A DNA stretch of 64,000 nt from the NCBI RefSeq assembly GCF_018403225.1, contig NZ_BOSG01000006.1, forward strand, positions 248,001 to 312,000, given 5' to 3'. This document shows, one piece after another, positions 17,646-25,709 of this stretch. Every line of letters begins with the position of its first letter. Within the stretch, counting starts at the first letter, position 1. The stretch is from Paenibacillus sp. J23TS9. Its GTDB lineage: Bacteria; Bacillota; Bacilli; Paenibacillales; Paenibacillaceae. Below the pieces are notes generated by a model. It ran no database searches. It was not told the DNA's origin and was given only the letters and a program-made list of their open reading frames with translations. Position numbers and translations under genes: made by a program.

Positions 17646-18664
17646 GATCTGACTCCCTCCGCGGTTAAATAGGGGAATGCTTGCGGCACACGGTGCTGCT
17701 CCGCATAATGCGGCTCTTCCAACATGGCGGCCAAAGCGGTGGTCGGGCAAGCTTCCACGCATTTCAAGCAGCCTTTGCAATACTGGTAATCGATGCCTTT
17801 CATAAACATCTGCAGGTTGCCGCGTTTATCCGGTTTCTGCTCCCACACGATGCAGAAATCCGGGCATACCGTATCGCAGGCGGCGCAGTGAATGCAGTCC
17901 TCGATCTTGTATTCCGGCAAATATCCCTGCCGGGAGGCGCTAAGGTCCTTCAGGATGCTGTTGGCCGTCACGTTCAGGATCCCGCCGGGCTCCTGCGTTT
18001 CAAATCCGAGAACCGGCTGCGGTCTTGCGAAAGCCACCGGGTCTATAAGCCCTGTGCCATTTCCCAAGGAAAGGAACCGGACTTCGTGATACCCTCTGTC
18101 AAAGGTCCGCAAATTCGCTTCCACGAGGTGTGGCAGCTTTTTCTCAAACGTTGTGCGGATAACCTGCCGCATATCGTCCGGGTTCAGGAAGCTGCATATC
18201 CGGAACAAGGCGCCCAGCATCGCCGTATTGACTTTCGTTTTTTCCTCAACGGCAATGTTCAGCGCATCAATCACCGCAAGCGTTCCCTGCGTCATGTTCA
18301 GATCCGCGGCAACTTCGGCAAGGTCTCTCGACGTATTCACAAGTACCGTTCCATCAGGCTGTAATCCGCTTATGACATCTATCGTCTTATACAATGCTTC
18401 ATGAAATACACCGACGACATGCGGCTGCTCAATGGGACTGTGATCGCGGATTTCCACCCCGGGATCGCAGAACCTTACGAAACTCTTCACCGGCGACCCT
18501 TTTTTCTCCGAGCCGTAGCTGGAAAAATTAGAACCGTTAAGGCCGGAGCCGGTTACCCCGGCTTCGGCCAGCATTTTCCCGGCCAGATTGGCGCCAAGCC
18601 CGCCGATGGATTCGAGACGGATCTCGAAAAATCCCAGTTCATTTTTGTGAGGCAATATCGACAT
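17642..18664 (-). CDS. 2-oxoacid:ferredoxin oxidoreductase, fused gamma-delta subunit
   Basis: This 340-residue protein has an N-terminal gamma domain (RLESIGGLGANLAGKMLAEA; then a Rossmann-like fold to about 200) and a C-terminal delta domain with two [4Fe-4S] motifs: CIHCAACDTVCPDFC and CKGCLKCVEACP. The start at ATG 18664 follows AGGAGAG; longer in-frame starts would run into the adjacent repeat element. With the overlapping alpha-beta gene it gives a complete four-domain oxidoreductase from two genes. Divergent hcp suggests use under oxygen limitation. Confidence 0.85.
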   Translation of the reverse strand: MSILPHKNELGFFEIRLESIGGLGANLAGKMLAEAGVTGSGLNGSNFSSYGSEKKGSPVKSFVRFCDPGVEIRDHSPIEQPHVVGVFHEALYKTIDVISGLQPDGTVLVNTSRDLAEVAADLNMTQGTLAVIDALNIAVEEKTKVNTAMLGALFRICSFLNPDDMRQVIRTTFEKKLPHLVEANLRTFDRGYHEVRFLSLGNGTGLIDPVAFARPQPVLGFETQEPGGILNVTANSILKDLSASRQGYLPEYKIEDCIHCAACDTVCPDFCIVWEQKPDKRGNLQMFMKGIDYQYCKGCLKCVEACPTTALAAMLEEPHYAEQHRVPQAFPYLTAEGVRS

Positions 18665-18693
18665 ATTCTCTCTCCTCATTTCTTCTAGAGGTA

Positions 18694-18861
18694 GTTCAAA
18701 AAGACCGCTTTTGATCACGAAGTAAATCGGAGAAGCAGATTCGGCATCGAATCTAGAATTCAGCCGGGCCTTCCGGTGCTCACGTACCCACAAGTACGCT
18801 CCGCTCCTCAGTCCCTAGCTTCATCCAATCTTCTTGGTGCTGAAAACCGTCCTTTTTGAAC
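18694..18861. mobile_element. MITE-like 168-bp element
   Basis: The ends are GTTCAAAAAG (18694-18703) and CTTTTTGAAC (18852-18861), extended imperfectly by CCG/CGG-containing sequence. The inside is non-coding in both directions and highly structured. I recall near-identical intergenic sequences in many Paenibacillus genomes, so it is probably a dispersed repeat. It sits in the untranslated leader region of the oxidoreductase operon. Confidence 0.55.
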
Positions 18862-18910
18862 ATTCATTTATAAGTCCATAAATCCAGTTTAAAAGAACAA
18901 TCCGACAGGC

Positions 18911-18930
18911 TTTGTGATTTAACACACAAA
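18911..18930. promoter_or_regulatory. Inverted repeat upstream of hcp, Rex/Crp-like
   Basis: TTTGTG (18911-18916) and CACAAA (18925-18930) are perfect arms over eight bases. TTGTGA-N6-ACACAA resembles a Rex site (TTGTGA...TCACAA) with one changed base, and also the TGTGA-N6-TCACA Crp/Fnr pattern. It is placed between hcp and the oxidoreductase operon. Confidence 0.45.
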
Positions 18931-18940
18931 CTTAAAAAAT

Positions 18941-18956
18941 GGTGATTGGAATCACC
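18941..18956. promoter_or_regulatory. FNR-type palindrome at about -41.5 of the hcp promoter
   Basis: GGTGATTGGAATCACC is a perfect inverted repeat apart from its central two bases and contains TGAT-N4-ATCA, the core of FNR-family sites. A -10 box TATACT lies at 18978-18983 with no good -35 box. If transcription starts about seven bases after it, the palindrome is centred near -41.5, the usual place for a class II activator. Confidence 0.5.
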
Positions 18957-19061
18957 TTTCCGGTTATCGCAGCGGAGTATACTGTGTCTGACAGTCCAAT
19001 GACAACGCGGACTTATGTGGACCTTAGGCAACCAATAACTCACGAAACCGGGGGAGAAATA

Positions 19062-20750
19062 ATGACTAACATCGCGACAGAGAAGGCCTTAAATCATCAG
19101 CCGTCCATGTTCTGCTTTCAATGCCAGGAAGCATCCAAAGGAACCGGCTGCACCCTTGTCGGCGTATGCGGCAAACCGCATGACGTGGCGAACCTGCAGG
19201 ATCTGCTGATCTATCTGCTGAAAGGGATCTCTTTTCTCAGTCAGGATGTCCGGCTGCCGGAATTCCTTGAACAGCGCGTATCGCTGTTTATCATGGACTC
19301 CTTGTTTGCAACCATTACGAACGCCAATTTTGACCGCGAGGTGTTTGTGGGGAGAATCCGGGAAGCCATGGCGCTCCGCGGCGAGGTGCGCGCCTATTAT
19401 AACGAGCAATATCCGGAAGGAACCGCTAATTTCCCGGATGCTGCCGTCTGGGAAGCGGATCATGAAACCGCATTGGATGAAAAAGCGCGCACTGTCGGTG
19501 TCCTATCAACCCGCAATGAAGACATCCGCTCGCTGCGCGAATTGATTACGTACGGCTTGAAGGGAATGGCTGCTTACACGTACCATGCGCTTCACCTGGA
19601 GAGAGACGACAACGAATTGAACCGGTTCATGCGCCGCGCGCTTGCGGCTACGCTGGACGATAGCCTTGAAGTGCAGGATCTCGTCGCTTTGACGATGGAA
19701 ACTGGCAAGTACGGCGTGAACGCCATGGCAATGCTGGACGAAGCGAATACTTCCGTTTACGGAAATCCGGAAATTACGAAGGTTAATATCGGGGTTAGAA
19801 ACCGGCCCGGCATTCTCATCAGCGGCCACGACCTGAAGGATTTGGAAGAGCTGCTGAAGCAGACGGAAGGGACCGGCGTGGACGTATACACTCACAGTGA
19901 AATGCTGCCTGCCCACTATTATCCGGCATTCAAGAAATATGAGCATTTTGTAGGCAATTACGGAAATGCCTGGTGGAAGCAAAACAGCGAATTCGCATCC
20001 TTTAACGGGCCGATTCTGATGACGACCAACTGTATCGTTCCGCCAAAGGACAGTTATAAGGACCGCATTTATACCACGGGCAACACCGGCTTCCCGGGCG
20101 TCCGCCATATCCCGGAGGCAGAGGACGGCGCTGCCAAGGACTTCTCCGCACTGATCGAGCAAGCGAAAGGATGCCCGGCCCCGACGGAGCTTGAAACCGG
20201 CGAGATCATCGGCGGCTTCGCCCATGCCGCCGTGATGAACGTGGCTGATCAAGTTGTCGACGCCGTAAAGTCCGGCGCGATCCGCCGGTTCTTCGTCATG
20301 GCCGGCTGCGACGGACGGATGAAATCCCGCAATTATTACACCGATTTTGCGGCAGAGCTTCCGAAAGACACGGTCATCCTGACTGCAGGCTGTGCCAAAT
20401 ATAAATACAACAAGCTTGCCTTAGGCGAAATCGGCGGCATTCCGCGGGTTCTGGATGCCGGGCAATGCAATGATTCCTACTCCCTGGTCGTCATTGCTTT
20501 GAAGCTGAAGGGAGTATTCGGCCTAGAGGATATCAACGAGCTGCCGATTTCCTACAACATTGCCTGGTACGAGCAAAAAGCGGTGATCGTGCTGCTTGCC
20601 CTGCTGTATCTTGGCGTCAAAAATATTCATCTGGGCCCTACGCTTCCCGCATTCCTGTCGCCAAACGTGGCCAAAGTCCTCGTGGATAACTTCGGGATCG
20701 GCGGCATTACCAATGTGGAAGACGATATGAACATGTTCCTTGGTGCCTGA
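19062..20750 (+). CDS. hcp: Hybrid cluster protein (hydroxylamine reductase family)
   Basis: This 562-residue protein has near its N-terminus [19 protein letters not shown], four cysteines with spacing C-x2-C-x8-C-x5-C (residues 18, 21, 30 and 36), as in the Desulfovibrio-type Hcp rather than the enterobacterial type. Later cysteines in [26 protein letters not shown] and GQCNDSYS supply the hybrid iron-sulfur-oxygen cluster. The start at ATG 19062 follows GGGGGAG. Hcp proteins act on nitric oxide or hydroxylamine under anaerobic nitrosative stress. It is transcribed away from the fused oxidoreductase genes and ends at a strong terminator. Confidence 0.93.
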   Translation: MTNIATEKALNHQPSMFCFQCQEASKGTGCTLVGVCGKPHDVANLQDLLIYLLKGISFLSQDVRLPEFLEQRVSLFIMDSLFATITNANFDREVFVGRIREAMALRGEVRAYYNEQYPEGTANFPDAAVWEADHETALDEKARTVGVLSTRNEDIRSLRELITYGLKGMAAYTYHALHLERDDNELNRFMRRALAATLDDSLEVQDLVALTMETGKYGVNAMAMLDEANTSVYGNPEITKVNIGVRNRPGILISGHDLKDLEELLKQTEGTGVDVYTHSEMLPAHYYPAFKKYEHFVGNYGNAWWKQNSEFASFNGPILMTTNCIVPPKDSYKDRIYTTGNTGFPGVRHIPEAEDGAAKDFSALIEQAKGCPAPTELETGEIIGGFAHAAVMNVADQVVDAVKSGAIRRFFVMAGCDGRMKSRNYYTDFAAELPKDTVILTAGCAKYKYNKLALGEIGGIPRVLDAGQCNDSYSLVVIALKLKGVFGLEDINELPISYNIAWYEQKAVIVLLALLYLGVKNIHLGPTLPAFLSPNVAKVLVDNFGIGGITNVEDDMNMFLGA

Positions 20751-20752
20751 TA

Positions 20753-20784
20753 AACCAATGCCCCTAACCGGGGCATTGGTTTTT
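20753..20784 (+). terminator. Terminator of hcp
   Basis: ACCAATGCCCC (20754-20764) pairs with GGGGCATTGGT (20770-20780), followed by TTTT, directly after the hcp stop codon. Confidence 0.85.
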
Positions 20785-20834
20785 ATACAAAGCTTGTTTG
20801 CGCTCGATTCGCCCTTGCGTAAAATAAAAACGTT

Positions 20835-20927
20835 TTCTGCCCGTTAGTTAAGGAAAAAGGCAGCCGGCTTTTGGGTCGGCTGCCTTCAAATGTATTCATT
20901 GAGCTATCGTTTCCCATTAGCTTAACT
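20835..20927. repeat. Small dispersed repeat, copy A, containing a terminator-like hairpin
   Basis: It starts TTCTGCCCGTTAGT and ends ATTGAGCTATCG...TTAGCTTAACT. The hairpin AAGGCAGCCGGC/GTCGGCTGCCTT (20858-20886) has a T run on the minus strand and can end transcription of the efflux gene to the right. A second copy with the same ends but a different hairpin lies at 22257-22347. Confidence 0.6.
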
Positions 20928-20945
20928 ACACAAACTCAGTCTGAC

Positions 20946-22175
20946 CTAAAAATTAGGCTCGGATTGGGCTTGTTGTGATGCTCCACGCGGAACTTTTCTT
21001 ACCAGAACGAAATAAGCGAGCATTGCTGCAGTGCTCGTCGCTAAAATAATTACGCCTAGCGGAACCGCGGTGTTTTCACCTGCGATACCAACCAGAGGAG
21101 CAACCACCGCACCTAGAAGAAAAGGTATGACACCCAACAGCGCGGCAGCACTTCCCGCCATATTGGCCTGTCTCTCCATTGCAAGCGGAAATGCTGCAGT
21201 TGATGTAATACCTATTGAACAAACAAAGAAAAACAGCGGTATGACCAAGGTGAAAAGTGGACCATGGACTACAGCTACCACCAAAACGACGATGCTTGCA
21301 AATAAGGCCACACATAGGCCAAATAGCAGAAATGCCTGTTCAGATATACGATGCGCCATCCGCCCCACTAATTGCGATCCTATAATCAAGCTAATGCCAT
21401 TCGATCCGAAAAGCAATGCGAAAACGGCCGGTGTGACGCCGTATATATTTTGATAGATAAAAGGCGTTCCTGAAACATAAGCAAAGACACCGGCGATCAT
21501 AATTCCCTGTGCCAGCATGTAGCCGACAAACTGGCGATCGCGCAAGAGAAGCCCGTAGCTCCGCAATTGGTTTGCGAAGTTGGGTGTTTCGCGTCTTTCA
21601 GCTGGAAGAGTCTCCTTCAAACGCCATTTTGTCATCGCCAATAAGTAAATTCCCAGCAGGGCCAGTGCGATGAACACGCCAATCCATGTCGTGAACGAAA
21701 GAATGCCGCTGCCTGCAATCGGTGCAGCAAGTGGACCCAAATTACCCACGAGCAAAAGCAAAGAGAAAAATTTAGTAAGTTCGTGACCGCTGTAAAGGTC
21801 GCGGGCTATTGCCCGCGAGATAACGATTCCTGCGGAAGCGGCAAACCCTTGGGCAAATCGGAATAGTATTAGCAATCCAATATTGGGTGCGAATGCGCAA
21901 GCCAACGAGGAGATGATATATACGGCCATGGAAATCAGCAGAGGATTTCGCCTGCCATAGACATCGCTTAGCGAGCCCATAACGAGCTGACCTATGCCTA
22001 GTCCAAGTAAACAAGCCGTCAGGCTAAACTGGACGAGTGACGCGCTTGTATTCAAATTTTCTGCGATTTCAGGAAATGCCGGTAAATACATATCAATCGT
22101 AAATGGGCCTAACGTCGAAAATAAGCCCAACAACAAAGCCAAGCTAAAAACATTCCATTGATTATTTTTTCTCAT
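20946..22175 (-). CDS. MFS drug efflux transporter (Bcr/CflA family)
   Basis: This 409-residue protein has 12 membrane segments. The first loop TIDMYLPAFPEIAENL and the motif LGLGIGQLVMGSLSDVYGRR (DHA1 motif A region, about 57-76) are typical of Bcr/CflA pumps (bicyclomycin, sulfonamide and chloramphenicol relatives). The start is ATG 22175 with only a weak ribosome site. It is a single gene bracketed by two copies of a small repeat, one providing its terminator. The exported compound is not predictable. Confidence 0.88.
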   Translation of the reverse strand: MRKNNQWNVFSLALLLGLFSTLGPFTIDMYLPAFPEIAENLNTSASLVQFSLTACLLGLGIGQLVMGSLSDVYGRRNPLLISMAVYIISSLACAFAPNIGLLILFRFAQGFAASAGIVISRAIARDLYSGHELTKFFSLLLLVGNLGPLAAPIAGSGILSFTTWIGVFIALALLGIYLLAMTKWRLKETLPAERRETPNFANQLRSYGLLLRDRQFVGYMLAQGIMIAGVFAYVSGTPFIYQNIYGVTPAVFALLFGSNGISLIIGSQLVGRMAHRISEQAFLLFGLCVALFASIVVLVVAVVHGPLFTLVIPLFFFVCSIGITSTAAFPLAMERQANMAGSAAALLGVIPFLLGAVVAPLVGIAGENTAVPLGVIILATSTAAMLAYFVLVRKVPRGASQQAQSEPNF

Positions 22176-22256
22176 TATAAATTGAATCCCCGATTCTAGT
22201 ATGGTTTCTATTATCTAAGTTTCATCCGCCGTCGGCAATGTACATAGTGTGAGAAG

Positions 22257-22347
22257 TTCTGCCCGTTAGTGTAACACGGCTGCTAATCGATGCCGGCAGC
22301 CGTGTTTTAGTTTATTTATTGAGCTATCGATTCACGTTAGCTCAACT
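22257..22347. repeat. Small dispersed repeat, copy B
   Basis: It begins TTCTGCCCGTTAGT and ends ATTGAGCTATCG...TTAGCTCAACT, like copy A. The internal hairpin is AACACGGCTGC (22273-22283) with GCAGCCGTGTT (22296-22306), a different sequence at the same position. Together the copies flank the efflux gene as direct repeats. Confidence 0.6.
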
Positions 22348-22407
22348 AGTTGTGCAAAGTAAACCTGAATCTCAAACATGGTGTTTTGTTTATTACTGAT
22401 AAATTAC

Positions 22408-23115
22408 TCATACATGTGGCGTCGACCCAGGGACTCTCGAGTCTTTTCTACTGAAAAAGACGGCAAAATCCAAATACTTATACATGCAGTCTACATCAAG
22501 AAATCCGGCTTCCTCCAACCATATGATTTGATCGTTTAGTTGGGCATTGATATCCAGCTTTCTTCTTTCCACAGACGCTTCAATGGCCTCACGGGAAAGA
22601 CCACTGTCGTTAATATGCTCAAGCCAGCGTCGTCTGTAATACTCATCGGATGCAGGATGATTTCCGGCCACTTGATCCGCATTAACAAATATACCGCCTG
22701 GCATCAGAGCTTGATGTATCGTCACAAATAAATGCTGTTTTGCCATATGAGTGAGATGATGGATGGATAACGAAGAAATGACGATGTCAAACGACTCGGT
22801 AAACGTATAGTTCGAATAATCTCCGACGATATACCGAATGCTGTCGTTATGCTGGAATCGCTGACGTGCCCCCTCTAACATTTTGTCGCTTACATCCATG
22901 AGCGTAAGCTCTGCATTGGGGTATTTTTGCAGCACCATGCCTGAAAAAAGCCCGGTACCCGCCCCCAAGTCAAGAATTTTCGGTGAGGCAGCAGCACTTT
23001 CAACTAAGGATAGAGCCATTCCGTAGAAATCGTCGAAACAAGGGATCAGTTTTTTTCTTTGCTCGTCATATCCACTCGCGATGGCATCGAACAGCTTTTT
23101 GACGGATGAGTCCAT
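22408..23115 (-). CDS. Class I SAM-dependent methyltransferase
   Basis: This 235-residue protein has motif I ILDLGAGTGLFSGMVL, motif post-I LTLMDVSDKMLEGA and IVISSLSIHHL (motif II region). ATG 23115 follows AGAGGTG. The fold is clear, but the substrate is not; YrrT- or ubiE-like enzymes are similar in length. It stands alone between the efflux gene and an unknown small gene, with no operon partner. Confidence 0.85.
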   Translation of the reverse strand: MDSSVKKLFDAIASGYDEQRKKLIPCFDDFYGMALSLVESAAASPKILDLGAGTGLFSGMVLQKYPNAELTLMDVSDKMLEGARQRFQHNDSIRYIVGDYSNYTFTESFDIVISSLSIHHLTHMAKQHLFVTIHQALMPGGIFVNADQVAGNHPASDEYYRRRWLEHINDSGLSREAIEASVERRKLDINAQLNDQIIWLEEAGFLDVDCMYKYLDFAVFFSRKDSRVPGSTPHV

Positions 23116-23503
23116 AACAACACCTCTTTTTCAACTATTGTAATGGGAAAGCATTTGTTGGTGAAATATATAAATCATATTGAATTAATAGCTTATACCT
23201 ATAATCACAAAACATAACTTACACAGAAAACGGGTACAGTACGTGGTTCTTTATATCCTGTACGCCGGACAGCAATATAATATATCCAATAGCTTCACTA
23301 ATCTGCCCGTTAGCTTAACACCTGAGGTCAGTTTACAACTTTATTTTCACTTTATTTTTTTAATTCCAAAAGAAATGGCTGCAGTCGCATATTCCCGTTC
23401 ATAAGTACACATCAATACAGTGGTTCGATATAATACAAATACCTAAGATTGAACTGAAGACTAACGAACAGTTCGAATCGGCCTTTTCTTGTCCATCCTG
23501 TGG
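23116..23503. other. Intergenic region with a partial copy of the small repeat
   Basis: This AT-rich region has no convincing gene. At 23302-23319 TCTGCCCGTTAGCTTAAC matches the left end of repeats A and B, without a matching right end. A short plus-strand frame ends SCPSCG at about 23505, which could be a zinc-ribbon remnant, but I cannot identify it. Confidence 0.4.
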
Positions 23504-23785
23504 CTAAATATCCCGAAGCAGCGAAGTATTCAACTCCGCTCTTCCCAGGTAACCGCTGCAGATGACAGGGCGGTTAATGATTTCATATGCTTTTTTAAGA
23601 TTCGTAATGTACTCCTGACTCCAAGTTTCAAACGATTCGAATTCCTCCTTAGAAATTTGGTGGTACTCCGGGGTGTCGGCGATCCCCGTTAGGGCCTCGT
23701 ACGCGTAAATATCATCGCCAAACTTTCCTACAGATTGGTATCTACCTGTTTTTAGTCGGATGTAATCGGTGTATCTCAAGGCCAT
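23504..23785 (-). CDS. Small hypothetical protein
   Basis: This soluble protein of about 93 residues is rich in Tyr and Glu (RYTDYIRLKTGRYQSVG, PEYHQISKEEFESFETWSQE). I do not recognise a family. The start is ambiguous: ATG 23785 is too close to GGAG, whereas TTG 23779 lies eight bases from it and may be the true start. There is no signal peptide and no partner gene. Confidence 0.45.
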   Translation of the reverse strand: MALRYTDYIRLKTGRYQSVGKFGDDIYAYEALTGIADTPEYHQISKEEFESFETWSQEYITNLKKAYEIINRPVICSGYLGRAELNTSLLRDI

Positions 23786-23907
23786 CACTCCATATGATCA
23801 TAAATATTGTACAATTATAATAATCCGCAAAAAAACTCCATCCCCTATGGTATGGAGTTACTTCGCATTATCACACTGATTAAAGCACAATTAAAGTAAG
23901 ACATCAT

Positions 23908-24332
23908 TTAACAGTCTCCGCCCTCATCCATATGCCCCGCAAATTCGTCCAGAAGCGCACGCACTTCATCGGTAGACGCCGTGCTCATCAATTGATTTCT
24001 TAGCTCGCTTGCCCCTCTAAACCCTTTGACATAAATTTTGAAAAAGCGATGAAGAGCTTTGAATGGACGGGTCTCTAATTCTTGGGAGTACTTATCATGG
24101 AGATCAAGCTGCAATCTCAAAAGGTCAAGATATTCGGTACTGCTATGTTCCCTCGGCTCCTTTTCAAAAGCAAACGGATTTTTAAAAATACCGCGCCCGA
24201 TCATGATCCCATCCACGCCATATTGTTCAGCCAGATTCAAGCCCGTTTGACGGTCAGGAATATCTCCATTAATCGTGAGCAGCGTATGTGGCGCCACACG
24301 ATCCCGAAGTTCTTAATTTCAGGAATCAGTTC
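23908..24332 (-). pseudogene. 3' fragment of a tRNA-dihydrouridine synthase gene (dus)
   Basis: The sequence matches the last ~415 bases of the intact dus gene at 47055-48041, with about 24 differences counted by eye. The longest reading frame (from about 24297) covers only the C-terminal third, including [21 protein letters not shown] one-base deletion near 24311 (AAGTTC against AAGCTTC) breaks the frame, and similarity stops abruptly after CAGGAATCAGTTC at 24332. It is in the same orientation as the full copy. The catalytic cysteine region is missing, so it is non-functional. Confidence 0.9.
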
Positions 24333-24420
24333 ATGTGGGCGTACATTCGGTTAATCTTATATCAATTTCACTTAACTTCTTGCTTGGACAAATCTACTTT
24401 TCGCGATATAAGAATGATTG

Positions 24421-25443
24421 TCAGAACACGCATTCCGTTGCGATTGACGGACGCTTAAGCAGTTTCCAACCGGTTTTGGCGGATATAAACGAGGCCAGCT
24501 CCGAGCCCATGCGGTAATGCGTCTGATAGCCGGGATGATAACGGCCGCCCCATCCTTCCACCTCCGGATGAATCAATCCCAAGTCAACCACGAATACCTT
24601 TGCGTTTCCGTTTTGATTAAAATGGGACACGACCTGTTTCACGCTGGCAAGATAGTTGTTATTCATGGTTCCGACACAGCAAAAGACATACGGATCATGA
24701 TATTTTTCCAGGATAACCCGGATGAATTCGATATAAGCGGCAATATACTCCTCATCATGAATCGGCGTAGAATAATCGTTCTGGCCCAGATTAATGACGA
24801 CTCCATCAGGGATATACCGGGAAAAGTCCCATGGCGCCGTCTCTTTGCCGAGCGTCCCGGAAAAATGCTCCGGCAGTCCCTGCCTATTTCCTACCGCATC
24901 CTGCCAAACGCCGATACCGCAGATGGCCATCGTATGATATTCCGCGTTCAACATTCTGGCGCTGATTCCGACATAGGACATGTAGCCGTCATCCAGATCC
25001 GGAGCTTCGGCGAGCTCATGCGGATGACCAATCCCTGCTCCATCCGTGATGGAATCGCCGAAGTATTCCAGCCGCAGGGGCCTTGCCGCGGGCGGGGCAA
25101 GGAAGCTTCCGCCGTCAGGCAGAGTAAACTGATGAAACGCAATACTGCCGGTCAGAATCCCCGTACGCTTGTGGATCTCCAAGGTGTGTTCACCATCCGG
25201 CAGCCCCTGTTCAATGATGTATTCATGGACGCCTTTCTTCAGGTTGATCCAATTCCGGGCGACGCCGTCCACTACAATTTCAACGTAATCCTGGCCTTCG
25301 GAATCCTCCGCCGTCATCGAGATGGCCGTCCCTTGAAAAGCAACAAATACGGCGCTGTTCACCCATCCGCATTTCGGCTTCTCTATCTCGGCGAGATCGA
25401 ATCTCCCCATCAATCTGGCATATTTGGTAAAGCTAAATTCCAA
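24421..25443 (-). CDS. SGNH/GDSL-type esterase, carbohydrate esterase family 2-like (1)
   Basis: This 340-residue protein has an N-terminal beta-sandwich (about 1-120) as in CE2 acetyl-esterases and a C-terminal SGNH domain: FGDSITDGAGIG carries the nucleophile serine, VVINLGQNDYS is block III, and HPGYQTHYRMG the catalytic histidine. TTG 25443 is taken as the start because GGGGAGGAG lies seven bases before it and the resulting N-terminus aligns with the paralogue at 26800-27807. No signal peptide is seen, so it should act inside the cell on short acylated sugars. It is divergent from a GntR/LacI-type regulator, with palindromic operators between. Confidence 0.8.
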   Translation of the reverse strand: MEFSFTKYARLMGRFDLAEIEKPKCGWVNSAVFVAFQGTAISMTAEDSEGQDYVEIVVDGVARNWINLKKGVHEYIIEQGLPDGEHTLEIHKRTGILTGSIAFHQFTLPDGGSFLAPPAARPLRLEYFGDSITDGAGIGHPHELAEAPDLDDGYMSYVGISARMLNAEYHTMAICGIGVWQDAVGNRQGLPEHFSGTLGKETAPWDFSRYIPDGVVINLGQNDYSTPIHDEEYIAAYIEFIRVILEKYHDPYVFCCVGTMNNNYLASVKQVVSHFNQNGNAKVFVVDLGLIHPEVEGWGGRYHPGYQTHYRMGSELASFISAKTGWKLLKRPSIATECVF

Positions 25444-25495
25444 AACTGCTCCTCCCCTCAGCGTCTGCATTGACTTTTAGAATCCAGTCCTTTAA

Positions 25496-25513
25496 AATAA
25501 AGTATACTTTATT
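25496..25513. promoter_or_regulatory. Operator: 18-bp perfect palindrome
   Basis: AATAAAGTATACTTTATT is a perfect 18-base palindrome about 55 bases before the esterase start. A second version lies 140 bases away, before the regulator gene. It is the best candidate binding site for the GntR/LacI-type regulator encoded next to it. Confidence 0.65.
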
Positions 25514-25634
25514 AATTAATAATTATATATCCAGACTATCATTTTATACATAACAGGTCAATGAAAAACCACATATACGGGTTCAATTTATACATATAAC
25601 ATAGTAACAGATGCATAATCTTGAAATACCTCAA

Positions 25635-25657
25635 TTAATAAAGTATACTTTTATTAA
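25635..25657. promoter_or_regulatory. Operator: second copy of the GTATAC-centred palindrome
   Basis: AAAGTATACTTT (25640-25651) has flanking TTAATA and TATTAA arms. It lies about 55 bases before the regulator's GTG start, suggesting autoregulation and possible looping with the copy at 25496. Confidence 0.65.
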
Positions 25658-25709
25658 ACTTATATAATAGCAAATCATTTTCAGTAGACTGTAACAAAGG
25701 AGAGTTATT

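Noticed and set aside
18665..18793. N-terminal extension of the gamma-delta oxidoreductase gene
   Set aside because: The extension lies mostly in the MITE-like element; ATG 18664 has AGGAGAG directly upstream.
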